In this document: one piece after another, positions 42,882 through 54,540 of the stretch | How positions within the stretch are numbered: the stretch's first letter is position 1 | Layout of the letters: every line of letters starts with the position of its first letter | Translations under genes and position numbers: made by a program | The notes under the pieces: model-generated | What the model saw: the letters and a program-made list of their open reading frames with translations, nothing else | Told to the model about the DNA's origin: nothing | Database searches by the model: none | Assembly: GCF_011386835.1 (NCBI RefSeq) | Contig: NC_088791.1 | Location: forward strand, 127,448,943-127,512,942 | Source: Chrysemys picta bellii | Taxonomy: Eukaryota; Chordata; Testudines; Emydidae | Reading direction: 5' to 3' | Length of the DNA: 64,000 bases

Positions 42882-44244
42882 GTGAAACCTTAAGGTGTTG
42901 AGTATCTTATAGTAGGTTGCCAAATTACCTACAAATAAAGTGGGTAATGAGTGAATCAGATTGTTTGCAGGGGTTGCTTTTTGAGAGTCTACCTGCTGCA
43001 ATATATTTTTCATAAGCTAAAATGATATTTTCTCCATCTTGTTACCTTGTTCCATGATACAACATAAAGGTAGTTACTCTTAGACTTGCTGTACAGCAGT
43101 ACAGTTTTTCTAGTTACTATGAACAAAATATAATTTTTCCTTCTGAATAACAGTGAACTGAACTTGCCATTCATATTCCTGAATGTTTTTGGGAAATGCC
43201 CTGTATTTTGCCAGCTCTTCTCGAGAGGGTAGGGATGTAACTGGTATAAGGGATGGAAAGAACTTGAAAATAAATACTGGTATTTTGCTACTGTATGTTT
43301 ATTGTGGTCATCAGTATTCTGTGCTACCTGTAGTTTTGTCCACTGCTTACGGACAGACTAGTTCTGTAGTCACGTACATGGCTGACGTACATACTTTCAG
43401 CCCCTTTGGAGCCTTGTTCACATGTCCATAACTTTGTAGGCAGGTGGTAAAGCTTTCCAACCTGCCATTCAAAATCTGCTTGGGTGTACAGAGGTGTTGG
43501 CCGCTTTGCTATTTTATTTGAGGGTAGGAAGGGCTCCATTCCATCTGAGGCAATATAATTAGCTCTACTGCCACCACCATTTACTGTCTCTTGTTTATGG
43601 CACCACACATAGTGAAATGAGCTGGTGTATTTTCCCATGACTGAAGAAATTTGGAGAGGGACAAGAACTGTATTTCTGAAGCTGCCAGCAGCTTCAGAAT
43701 TAGTTTCATGGCCAGTTCAGGGAATGTGCATGGACTTCTCTGCTGCTAGCCAGCAGAGCTGTCATCCCAGTAATCAAATACTGAAAAAAGCCACCACAAA
43801 TATGGAAAAGACAAAATGGCTATTGCAATGTGGCAACTGCTGCTCCTTCCTGCAGCAAACTTACTGTCCTTGTACTTCCATTGGTCAGTCTTCCCAACCC
43901 CTTCCTCTGCAGTGGCTATCGTTCATATTCAATAAAATTGTGAGCCAGTGTCGTCTTCCCCCCCCACCCCCCCCCCAAAAAAAGATTTGTTTTATCTGTC
44001 ATTTTGTGGTGTATCATGTGCTTTATGGAATTTTTGAGTACAAAATTAATTCACTGTATAAGAAAAGCAAATGTGGGGAAAATATTTATAGTATTATAAA
44101 TATGTTTTAGAGCTACATAAATGTTGTCAATTTTCTGAAATGGATGGCTTTCCATAGTATAGATATGTATTGATATTTGCACAGAGTTTATTAATCTTTG
44201 ATATCTCTCTGAATTTCCTGTTAACATGTGTTCTTTTTCCTCAG
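42882..44244. other. Intron sequence upstream of the ATXN10 exon
   Basis: Nothing recognised apart from a C-rich run near 43956-43977. The last 30 bases include a pyrimidine tract and TTTTTCCTCAG, the acceptor of the following exon. Confidence 0.6.
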
Positions 44245-44341
44245 CTTTACGTTGTAGCCTCCAGTTTCTTGGAAACCTTGCAGCAGGGAATGGAGATTCC
44301 CAGAATAGCATTTGGAAGTGCGCTTTCCCAGATCTTTTCTT
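44245..44341 (+). CDS. ATXN10: Ataxin-10 internal exon (first of two in the window)
   Basis: This 97-bp exon is bounded by TTCCTCAG| and |GTAAGC and encodes, in phase, LRCSLQFLGNLAAGNGDSQN and SIWKCAFPDLF. It matches the human ataxin-10 stretch beginning AFRCGLQFLGNIASRNEDSQ at about residues 131-162 (recalled). Ataxin-10 is a cytoplasmic armadillo-repeat-type protein linked to neuronal survival, cytokinesis and O-GlcNAc transferase binding. The exon starts with two bases completing an alanine codon and ends with two bases (TT) of a leucine codon completed by the next exon. A stop would follow at once if the intron were retained. The upstream exon was not found in the preceding 44 kb. Confidence 0.9.
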
Positions 44342-45035
44342 GTAAGCATTTACATGGGTTTTTCTAATGTAATCCCTATGGTTCTATTTAGATCTTTTGT
44401 ACATGACATTTGCTACTCTACTAGCGCCATAATGCTTTGAAAAATAACTGTCGAGAATAGACTCATTGAGACCATATCCTGTGTTACTCAACCTCAGGAG
44501 TCAGGACCTGAAAAACCTTCTTGTTCTAAACTGACAATAGACTGGTTTCTTTGGGAAGAGATTGCAAGAAGATCTGTATAAATGATCTGCGTCAATCGCT
44601 GAGGTCTTGTTCAGAGGCCTTTACAGAGTAGAATGCTGTGATGATTTCTGGGAACCTAACTCTGCCCAAATTCAAGTTGCTGCCACTTAAACATGATAGT
44701 TATTGGTGCGAGGAGGGGATGGAGAAAGGTGAGTGAAAGTAAAATAAAAAAAGCCTCTGAATGTTGTTGACATACATAGGAAGTATTGCACACTTATATA
44801 TCTATAGAGTGGATTTGGCCAAAATTCCTGGATCAAGCTTACAACAACATACAGCTTTTTAATGACTTTTTTTTATTTACAGTATTTTATTAGATCTGGC
44901 CTGAAATATCTTGTGGGATTGGTTTGCTTTTAATAAAAGTGAACATCAGCTATACAGTGTTTTATAGTTTTGATTTTAAGGCATGCTTATCTTGATTGAC
45001 AATAGTTCCATCCTGAAATCTCCATGGACCTAGAT

Positions 45036-45532
45036 TGGGGTGGGCAAACTTTTTGGCCCGAGAGCTCTCAGAATTGGGCTAGGGGTGCGGGAGGGGATGC
45101 AAGCTCTGGGGTGGGGCTGGGGATGAGAGGTTTGGGGTGCAGGAGGTTGCTCCAGGCTGGGATTGAGGGGTTTGGAGAGTGGAAGGGGGATCAGGGCTGG
45201 GGCAGGGGGTTGGGGCGTGGGGAGAGGCTCAGGGGTGCAGGGTCTGAGTGGTGCTTACCTCAAGCAGCTCCCGGGAGCAGTGGCATGTCCCTTCTCCGGC
45301 TCCTATGTGGAGGTATGGCCAGGTGGCTCTAAACGCTGCCCCATCTGCAGGCACTGCCCCTGCAGCTCCCATTGGAGCGCGTAGGAGCTGGAGCGGGGCC
45401 ATGCTGCAGCTTCCCTTACCTGTGTGGTATGGTCCTGGGTCCTGGCTGGAGCGCCGGAGTGGGACCGAGCCGCGTGGTGCGGCTCGCAGGTCAGCTTAAA
45501 ACAGCTCGCGGGCCGTAGTTTGCCCACCCCTG
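45036..45532. mobile_element. hAT-type MITE, 497 bp
   Basis: The left end TGGGGTGGGCAAACTTTTTG and the inverted right end GTAGTTTGCCCACCCCTG are flanked by perfect 8-base repeats ACCTAGAT (45028-45035 and 45533-45540). The interior is GC-rich without coding sense. A related copy in the opposite orientation lies at 58948-59597. Confidence 0.88.
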
Positions 45533-45869
45533 ACCTAGATACTGATTTTTGACTGAGTTATGGCAGGTCTACACTAGAAGCGCTACATTGGTGCAGCTGC
45601 GCTGCTGATGCCAATCTGATGAAGATGCTGTATGGCGACAGTAGAGAGCTCTCCTGTCAGCATAATTACTCCACTTCTGTGAGAGGTGGAAGCTATGTTG
45701 GTGGGAGAGTTGGTGGACAGCTCCTAGGTTGCTGCTATGTGTGTCGCTCTGACTGGTCTCTCAGAAAGGTATTCTGAGATATCTTCAGCAAACCGGGAAG
45801 TGTGGGGGAGACTACACAGGATGGATTTGGAGAGAAAGTAGAGGGAGAAATAAAAAGTTAGCTTATTTA

Positions 45870-46040
45870 GGAACATAGGAATTGCCATATTGTTTCAGAC
45901 CTGAGGTTCATCTAGTCCAGTATCCTGTCTTTGACAGAATCTCTACCAGGTGCTTCAGAGGAAGGTGTAAAAACCTCACGGTAGGCAGATGTGGGATAAT
46001 CTGCCCTCAACATTAGGTCTCATCCTTGTCTCTAATAGTT
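45870..46040 (-). repeat. CR1-like LINE 3'-end fragment
   Basis: The + strand reads GAACATAGGAATTGCCATAT, then 'catctagtccagtatcctgtc' and TGCTTCAGAGGAAGGTGTAA, a frequent sauropsid LINE 3' end in reverse orientation. It is a different subfamily from the copies at 2815 and 56349. Confidence 0.62.
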
Positions 46041-46328
46041 AAGTCCTGAAGCATGAGGTTTCAGCCTTGTCAGCCCTAAGGCTTCAAAAATCATAAGTCA
46101 AGCCTCAAAAAAATCATGTTTGGCTTAAAAATCATGAAACTACACGTTGGGTTCTTTTTCTTGTTCGAGCTTTCACGGTGTGCTTCGGCCAGGTTTCAAA
46201 CTTTTTTTCTCAACAATTTTGAGGGCTAGAAATGTACTTTTTTTTTTTTTTTTTAAATGAAAACTGTGATTCTCATGTAATTACTTGATACAGAACCTAC
46301 AATTTTAAGAAAAACACTAATTATTAAG

Positions 46329-46611
46329 GCTTGGTCTACACTAAACCCCCAAATCGATCTAAGGTACGCAACTTCAGCTACGTAAATAACGTAGCTGAAG
46401 TCGACGTACCTTAGTTCAAACTTACCGCGGTCCAGACCCGGCAGGCAGGCTCCCCCGTCGACTCCGCGTACTACTCGCGGCGAGCAGGATTACCGGAGTC
46501 GACGGGGAGCACTTCTGAGTTCGATTTATCGCGTCCAGATTAGACGCGATAAATCGAACCCAGAAGTTCGATTGCCTCCCGCCGAACCAGCGCGTAAGTA
46601 TAGACAAGCCC
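46329..46611. mobile_element. Palindromic MITE, second copy
   Basis: The ends GGCTTGGTCTACACTAA and, inverted, AAGTATAGACAAGCC are flanked by TAA (46326-46328 and 46612-46614). Two internal stem-loops are present: CAGCTACGTAAATAACGTAGCTG near 46376-46398 is nearly symmetric, and TTCGATTTATCGCGTC is mirrored by GACGCGATAAATCGAA near 46518-46558. It is the same family as 1527-1812, in opposite orientation. Confidence 0.75.
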
Positions 46612-47156
46612 TAAGAGTCACAATAATATCCTGGAAATTGGCAACAAATGTCCCTGTGTTGAATACTTTATATCCTGCCTCATAGAACTTTCTGCAGATA
46701 ACTATAGTGGAATCTCAGAGTTACAAACCTCGAGTCCCGAGGTGTTAATAACTCTGAGGTTCTACTGGTATGTTCTTTTTTGTCAAGTCTAGGCATCCCT
46801 GACTTCCATTGAAGTTAGTGGGAATCAAGTGCACTTAGCACTTTGTTGGTTTGGGGTCTAACATGCAGGATAGGTATTACTTAAGCTGAGGAAATATTTA
46901 TGATATTGTTTCTTCCATATTAAAAAGTCTTTATCTTTTGATAGTGAAAGGAATTCTTTTTCAAAAAAACTTTACTTAACTCCATTTTAATTTTAGCTTT
47001 GCAATTTTCCTTTAAGTCTGATCTCTAAGATTACTTGGAAATGGTTATATGTTTCATAGGTGCCATTTATTTCATCACCTCTTACGCAGTTTATGAAGTT
47101 CTTCATGTTTCCTTTCTTCTTAAATACCACTGCATTATTATTCTAGCTTGATCCTT

Positions 47157-47187
<31 letters not shown>

Positions 47188-47189
47188 AG

Positions 47190-47354
47190 GAATTGCCTCA
47201 ATCACCATGATGAGAAAATTATTACCTATTGCTGTATGGTACTGTTCACCTGCCTGAATTCAGAGAAAGTGAGAGAACTACTGAAGCATAAGAACTTGAA
47301 TGTAGCTCTTGCTGTTGTAAAAGTCTATAAAAAGCAACTGGAGTCTGAATGGTC
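47190..47354 (+). CDS. ATXN10: Ataxin-10 internal exon (second of two in the window)
   Basis: This 165-bp exon lies between a T-run acceptor (AG at 47188-47189) and |GTATGT. Its first base completes the leucine codon left open by the previous exon. The next 54 codons read NCLNHHDEKIITYCCMVLFT, CLNSEKVRELL and NLNVALAVVKVYKKQLESEW, matching the human ataxin-10 segment around residues 163-217 (recalled: SCLNHPDKKIVAYSSMILF and so on). It ends with two bases of the next codon, so the following exon must start in phase 2; none was found before 64000. The turtle protein has one or two extra residues in the RELLKHKNLN part. These helices belong to the armadillo-like fold. Confidence 0.93.
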
Positions 47355-48017
47355 GTATGTATCTTTTTGATTTATTTAAATAGCATGGATAACTACTAAG
47401 ATGCAAGTCTGGTTCACATATATCAAAACTGAAGACATAGGAAGTAATTGAACTCAGAAGTCTAGGTTGATTAGGATTCTATCATTTAGGGTAAGCAACC
47501 ATTTTTTGTCAGCTTTGTACTGATTCTGCATTTTGGTTTTAAACTTACAATATGTGCATACCAAATTTGTGTGGAACAGAGATAAATTTGAGTCTAAAAC
47601 AAGCAGCATACATCTAGTGAGTGAGTTACGGGTCATATAATAAAAACATTACGTTTGCATGCTTGTTTGTTCCATCTCTCTCTTTGAATATCTGTTTGTA
47701 AAAACATGTATTAAAACATATTGGGTTTTGAAGTGGAAACTAAGCCAGGAAATAATCTTTCACAGATTTTAGTACTTGGGGTATGACAGTAAGATTAAGC
47801 AGCAATGAAACATTACATACATTAGTTTTCTTGCATGTCTTAAAAGTTCTAATGCAATATGCAACAATTAAACAAAAGTAGGACACAGATGGTATGCTTG
47901 TGAATTTTCGATGTTTCATTTTATTAGTTTAAAGAATATAATCAGTGATTTTACAATGTTCAACTTTATATATTTTTGCTAATAAGTTACTATAAACTGT
48001 GTTTTCAATTATGCATT
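47355..48017 (+). other. Intron sequence after the ATXN10 exon
   Basis: The donor GTATGT at 47355 is followed by AT-rich sequence with no recognised element. The short minus-strand frames here are not supported. Confidence 0.6.
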
Positions 48018-48917
48018 TGTGACGTGTTCTCTCTTGCTCCAGCCTTTCCATCAGGATGCAAATAATCAGTGCCAAGGGGTAAGCCTCTCCAGCACACCCC
48101 CTTGTGGCCCTGCTGCATCCCCTTCGGGTTCTTTTCAATCAATGACAAGACTTAGGTTGGCTTAAGACTATGCAACCACTTTGTGGGATCCCGTTTATTA
48201 AGTTTTCTACAAATGTTGGCTGTCTTTGTGAGTTGCCCCAAATCTTTGGGTCCCTGTAAGAGTCCTAGTCAGTTCTTTGTCCTGGTTGAGGGGAGACCTC
48301 AGAGCCCCTTTCCTGGAGCTAGGGTTGTGCTTCAAACAGCCTGTCTCCCCAGCTCTTCTCCTGGAACAGAGTATACAACAATGAAAGAGTCACACTCTCT
48401 CTCCTTAGAGCAGGAGCCCCAGCCCCACTCCGTGGGGGTGGGTTATAATTTAGCCTGCTGTAGGGCCACTAGCTAGTTCCTTCCTCAGCTGATAACTTTT
48501 CCCTCAATTAATCCTCAGGCTGGGAGGATCCAGGAAACAGCCTTCTTCTGCTACAGTCTTCTCCCTGCTAACTCAGGGCCCTGCCGGAGCCGCCTTACTC
48601 CCTAAATTGTGCAGACATTTGCCCTGCTGTGAGGGAGGACGCAGCATTTATGCTGATCCTCTTCTCCCAGCGCATTCCCCATTGGTTTGTGGGGAGAGGG
48701 GAGCCTTGCCCTGTCCTCTCTGCAAGGCACCTAGCCCCCAGGCTCTTAAAGATAAAGTGACACAATTTCCTCCCAGGAACTTCATTCCCAGGACTGATGC
48801 TTCTCTCTCCACATGCCCCTTAGGTCCTCATACTGAACTTTTCAAACCCTGAAAGGGCCATTTGGGGTGCTGACCACTGAGAACTACTTCCTTTAAGGGC
48901 CAGATCATCCTGTCACC
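48018..48917 (-). repeat. Possible solo LTR, minus orientation
   Basis: On the minus strand the sequence runs from GGTGACAGGATGATCTGGCC to GAGAACACGTCACA with an AATAAA signal at about 48199-48204 followed by an R/U5-like segment, an LTR-like layout of about 900 bp. The starting TG is mutated and no 5-base duplication is visible, so the boundaries and class are uncertain. Confidence 0.45.
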
Positions 48918-51014
48918 TCCACTGTTGTTTAAATATGGGGGCGTTTTGAGAAAAAATACTCAATAGTGAAAACAAAAATCTTTTTGCAGATTTTGTAGGT
49001 TATGTCTAAAGTCAAGGTTATGTCTAAAGTCAAAATTTAACTTCTATGTTTGATATAAATGTTGTAATTTGGAAGAGATAGTAAGGTCCTACTGGATATT
49101 TGGAAAATCCCCCAAAAGGACTTAGAATGACTAAAGGAAAAGCAAATGTCATTTAATAGATTGGTTTTGTTCCAATCTTATTTAAAACATTGTTTGTGGG
49201 TAGGCTCTTTTTCATAACCAGGTCAATTTATTTAGGGCAGAAACAGTTTCCAAACAGCAATCTTAAAGTTTGAGGGTCAGGCAACCAGATTTCTATTTGA
49301 GTCTTTTTATTGGGAAAGTAATTATAGAATACATAAAGCAGCAAAATAAACAACTGGACTATCTGTTTGGTCACTGTAGGCTCATTCTGTTGACTTCTGC
49401 TTCATTAATGAAGACCTTTAAGTGATGTGACTGTGGGAATCCAAAATTGCTGTGGAAGAAAAGCAGAATAAACAGTCTTTTGTCAGAATAACCTTCAAAT
49501 GAGTAGGGAGCAAAATATTGTACAAGGTCATCAGATGAGGATAGAAGGGGAAATAATAGGCAGAAGTGGTTAATCCAATGTCCATAATAAGGCACTTGCA
49601 GAGTGTTTGCTTCCCCCCACCCCTTTCAGAATATAGAAGGTGTCACGTTCAGTAAATCACATCTCCTTGATCACATGCATGCAAACGCAGGCTTTCCAAA
49701 TGTCTACGAGTGTCCTATCTTTAAATACACTTGGTTGCACTTAATCATTCCCAACTATCTGTTATGATGGCCTTTTGCTCGTTTACAAATTGTTCCGATA
49801 TTATTATTGGGAATTTAGGAGCCAAGCAACAATGTTAGATTTCTGTTACTATTGTTTCCACTGTGACAACTTGGTCACACCCATCAATATTTACATATCA
49901 GTAAAATTCAGTGGGAAGAAAGTAGGGTGGTTTTCAAGAAAATCAAACACTGAAAAGCAAATATATTTAATTTCACTTCAATGGTTATGATGCTGCTGTT
50001 ATGCACCAGATTCAAGTGTGTCACTGTCGCTGTTCTGGCAGACACATGTTCACTTCTGTTGGTAGCACATAGGCTAACGTCTGCATATTGTCATAGAGAG
50101 TAGTCATGATTGTGTTATACCCAAGAGCAGCTTCACAAATACAGTGTAGAAAGGCTTTTACTTCTTGACAAGGATTTGGGATCGAAAACTCCTCAAAAGA
50201 GTAATTGAATTTTCTTTGTAGCCGTAGCTGAGCAGGACTGATTTCTGATTCATTAAGTACAGTCTTGAATAACTTAACTCCTCACATGGAGGGAACTCAA
50301 AAGAATGTTAGATGACTTGCAATTACCAGCTGCCTTTAAGGGGACTATTGTTGTTGAAACATAGCCTCTTCAAAGCTGGCTGGCCTTTTACAAGTTGGCC
50401 AGCATTCTGTTTAAAATGTTCAAAGTTGGGGAATCTGGAAAGCAACCTTGGATAAGCCCCCAGTTTTTCAAATCTCCATCTATCCAAAAGGTTCTGAAAC
50501 TATGCAGCTCAAGAATTATTTATAGTCTAAAATTAGAGCATTAATCTGTTAGCACTGGTTCAAAAAAACCCAAAACCAAACCAAAACCCTCCACACACAC
50601 ACTTTTGTCAGAAAGTAGCATTTCATTGAAATCTTAAATTTTCTGTGGGAAGATACAGACAGATGTAGTCCAGTTAGGGAACTGGGACCAGGGGAGAGAA
50701 CAGAGGAATGAGGGAGCCAGAATTACAAGTCCTATGACACTACAGTCCTTCAGGAAGATGCAGAAATTAATACCTGAAACATTTCAACATTTCTGAATCA
50801 AACTTTTTTCTAGAACATTTTGTTCCACAAATAGTTTTGATATTTTGACTTTTCAAACACTATTTGGGATGAATGAAATGTCAAAATATTGCAGTTTCCC
50901 GTGGGATGGAAATTCTGTTTTTTCAATCAGCTCTACTGTTTTCATGGTAGAAATGTGATCTTACTTATTAATACCGAAGGTCAAGAAAATAGTTGGGATA
51001 AATTGTGTCTCAAC
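48918..51014. other. Intron-like non-coding stretch
   Basis: No exon in phase with ATXN10 and no repeat terminus was recognised. Around 49007-49034 the sequence 'aggttatgtctaaagtca' occurs twice in tandem. A short AC run lies near 50592. Confidence 0.55.
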
Positions 51015-51550
51015 TAGGGCTGTCAATTAATCGCAGTTAGCTCAAGTGATTAATGCAAAATAAATTAACTAGATTAAAAAATTAGTTGCGATTAATTGCA
51101 GTTTTAATAAAACTGTTAAATGATAGAAAACCCATTTTAATTTATTATAAATATTTTTGGATGATTTTCTACATTTTCAAATATACTGATTTCAATTACA
51201 ACAGAATACAAAGTGCACAGTGATCATTTTATATTATTATTTTGATTATAAATATTTGAACTGTAAAAAAGATGAGGGAGTATGAGGTGAATTGAAAAAT
51301 ACAAGTGCTATAGAGCAATCGCTTTATCGTGAAAGTGCAATTTACAAATGTAGATTCTTTTTTACATAACTGCACCCAAAAACAAAGCAATGTAAAACTT
51401 TAGAGCCTACACACACACACTTCCCTCCTAACACTAAACATATTTAAATAAATGGTATTCTGTTATTGTTTAACAGCATGATTAATCGCGACTATTTTTT
51501 TAATCTTGTGATTAATGGCAATTGCTCTTTTTAATCGTTTGACAGCCCTA
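51015..51550. mobile_element. hAT-type MITE with TAGGGCTGTCAA ends, 536 bp
   Basis: The ends TAGGGCTGTCAATTAATCG and, inverted, TTAATCGTTTGACAGCCCTA are flanked by GTCTCAAC (51007-51014) and ATCTCAAC (51551-51558), matching at seven of eight bases. It is homologous to the ends and left half of the longer element at 12336-13711. Confidence 0.85.
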
Positions 51551-53582
51551 ATCTCAACATAGGGATAGTTGAAAGTGTTTTTTTGGAGAACCAAAAGGTA
51601 AACATGTTTCTTGAAGGGGAAAACTATAAAAGCAATACCCTATTACTTGGTGATTGTATTGAATATAATAAAAACAGGAACAAAAATTAATCAAGCATTT
51701 TTAATAAAAAAATGTAAAACTACAAGCTAAATAGAAATGTCAAGAGACTTGCTTGTGAGTTCAGTTCATATCATTGTAATACCTACTCAGTGTCACAATG
51801 GACCTTTCAGTTTGTATTTTTCTGTTCTTAATGTACTATAAGCATGTTGGCCTATGAGAACTGTGCCAGAGCTATTGAAAGCTTATCATTTATATTTTTG
51901 TTTTTAAAAGGCCACATAAAATGCCCAGAATCTGATATTATTAACTCACATGGAAAAAATAGTGAGAATGTACTACCTCTAAGAGTAGTACTTGGTCAAT
52001 ACTAAATATTGCAGAAGAAAAACAAATATGTTGAACTTTTAGCAAGCTGGCAGGTATTTCCATGCAGATTTTTGTATATTTACCGACTAAGGTTCAAAAG
52101 TTAAAAATCAAAACAAAAATCCCTTTCTGCAGCCAAGTGCCTTTTTGCCACTATTGATTATGAAGTAATTTGCGGTGGGTGGAAGCAGGCATTTTGATGC
52201 TTTCTTTTCAATTTCTTTGCAGCTCTCCATTCAAGTTTATATGGAATGGACAAAAACATAATTTTGAACTCCAGCTGAATTTTTGGTGAACTAGGTTGCT
52301 TCAGTGTCAAACTTCAGGGTATATTTTTCCTTGCATATACAAGGAATGCCTAATATTTTGTTATAGTAATATAACATAATAGCTGTACTTTGAATTGTTT
52401 GTTTCTTGGTTTGTCCTTGTGGCTCACTGTGAATGAAGATTATAGGGTAAATAGAAATTGTTTGTTTCTTTCTTTTGAGTGACCTGATTCAGAGCTTATT
52501 TTGTTAGAACATCAAAGTATATTTCTGATTAAAAAGTAGCTAGCCGCAAGCTAAATTTAATCATTTGTTCAGTGTTGGTCCTGATGTGCAGTCTATGCTG
52601 TCACTTAACATAGCTTTGGAATAGTTTAAGCTTTCATAACATATTTTACATTGATGATAAACCACTCTTTCTCCCATAAGTCTTCTGTATCTGAAACATT
52701 CTTGTTGGTATGACTGTTTCTCAGATACTAAGTGAGCTGCAGTTTTCTGCAATTCAATGTGTGAAAGACAGATGCTGTCTTTATTGGCTCCGGGATACGT
52801 TAACAATAACTTAAGATGATGGTGTATTGCGGTTGTAGCCTCGGTCTCAGTTTTATTATTACATTTAATTTTTTGATCCAGGCTCATGTTTGATTCATTA
52901 CCAAGAAACATTTTTCACATCTAAGGACTAAGCCACTTTCCCCATATAGTAAATAAATACGCAGTAGATGCAGCCAGGTAGGAGTGCAAAGATTTTTGTC
53001 TCTGTTTTCATTAACTCAAAACTGAGTTGTTGTAATGCTTCTTTGGCAGGAACATTGAAAAAATATTTTGTCAGCAATTCATTCAAAATGTGGGGCTGTA
53101 CTTGGACTCTCACTAGCACATACCACTAAGATTGCTTCAACGAATTTACATAGCCGCGGTATTGGCGGTAAAGCCAGTGCTTTGCAATAAAGAGTTCAGG
53201 CCTCTGTGCCGCGGCTACCGCATGGCACAGCAACCTTTTTAAGCAACTATAATGTTATATTTGGGCTCACTAAAATGGTACTATTTTCTTCAAGAAGTTA
53301 CATTGGCTGCCTGTTTTTTAAAGAATTGAATTAAAAATGTTCTTAATGTTAACATAATTCCTGCATACCTTGTTGAAAAGCAATCTTTTAATCTGAGTGT
53401 CCAAAGCAGTTTGAAACTTGCTGTTCAGCACATGAATGAGATCTGTATTTGTTCTTCTCATGTTAGCTCTTGGCTCTGCCAAATGCTGATTCTTGGTAAT
53501 GGAAATATTTCCTCCTTTTCTTAAATAATAACAATTTGTTCATGGCTATAAATTGTAGTCATTATTTTCTTTTCTAAAGTAG
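51551..53582. other. Non-coding stretch with an unexplained minus-strand frame pair
   Basis: Two minus-strand frames, 53119-52928 (63 codons) and 52911-52561 (116 codons), lie end to end in different frames. The second contains HLKLLLTYPGANKDSICLSH, GERVVYHQCKICYESLNYSK and ends PTLNK. The composition is protein-like, with several Cys and Tyr, but I recognise no family. It could be a decayed retrocopy or transposon gene, or chance. The rest of the interval shows nothing. Confidence 0.4.
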
Positions 53583-54028
53583 AGATGGTCTACATGAACA
53601 TTTAGATGACAGCAAGTTGAGGTGTAAATCTACCCCACGGCAGCCTGCCATGCACTAACTGTCCGTGTGGACTCTGCTGCAGTGCACTAAAAGTTCTGTA
53701 GTGCATTTAATGGGTGTAGATCGAAGTGGACGACTTCTTCTAGAGTTTGCAGTGCTTGCCAAGCCACCCGACAGCAGCTTCATCAGCAGAAAGAAGGGCC
53801 CTAAGGCCACCATGAAGTCTGGTTAGTTGACACTCTGGTTAGTCTAGAATCCTACTTTCGACGTCTCCGACTCAAAGAATATTTCCAACATACCTCTGAA
53901 CTAACCCATAGAATCCCCCCTACCAGCACTACAAAAAAAAGGATTCTGCGTGGACTCCTCCGGATGGTCGAAACAACAGACTGGATTTCTACATAGATTG
54001 CTTCCGTCAACGTGCAAAGGCTGAAATT

Positions 54029-54310
54029 GTGGAAAAGCCCCATAACCTCAGCCATGCTGAACACAACGCCATCTACAGCCTCAGAAACAACCCTGACATC
54101 ATAATCAAAAAGGCTGACAAAGGAGGTGCTGTCATCGTCATGAATAAATTGGAATATGACCAAGAGGCTGCTAGACAGCTCTCTAACACCACATTCTACA
54201 GACCATTATCCTCTGATCCCACTGAGGATTACCTAAAGAAACTACACCATCTGCTTAAAAAAAACTCCCTGACAAAGCACAGGAACAAATCTGTACAGAC
54301 GCATGCCTAG
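54029..54310 (+). pseudogene. PLE RT N-terminal region, out of frame with the main frame
   Basis: A 93-codon frame with LRNNPDIIIKKADKGGAVIV and a following YDQEAARQL segment, the fingers-type region upstream of the PLE RT core. It is in frame 2, while the continuation ([20 protein letters not shown], from about 54325) is in frame 1, so a frameshift lies near 54290-54320. A TGA at 54469-54471 interrupts the frame before the open part at 54541. These two lesions, plus the missing start, make the element non-autonomous. Confidence 0.8.
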
Positions 54311-54540
54311 AACCCTGACCAGGGGTATTCTATTTGCTACCCAAAATCCATAAACCTGGAAATCCTGGACGCCCCATCATCTCAGGCATTGGCACCCTAA
54401 CATCAGGCTTGTCTGGTTATGTGGACTCTCTCCTCAGACCCTACGCTACCAGCACTCCCAGCTATCTTTGAGACACCACTGACTTCCTGAGGAAACTACA
54501 ATCCATCGGTGATCTTCCAGAAAACACCATCCTGGCCTCT

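Larger units (their letters stand above)
44342..47189 (+). other. ATXN10: Intron between the two ATXN10 exons, 2.85 kb
   Basis: The donor is GTAAGC. The acceptor is an uninterrupted run of 28 T followed by AG at 47188-47189. The intron holds a hAT MITE (45036-45532), a possible MITE starting GGCAGGTCTACACTAGAAGC (about 45562-45735), a CR1-like end (45870-46040), a palindromic MITE (46329-46611) and a small palindrome around 46706-46768 (TCTCAGAGTTACAAACCTC mirrored by GAGGTGTTAATAACTCTGAG). Confidence 0.85.
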
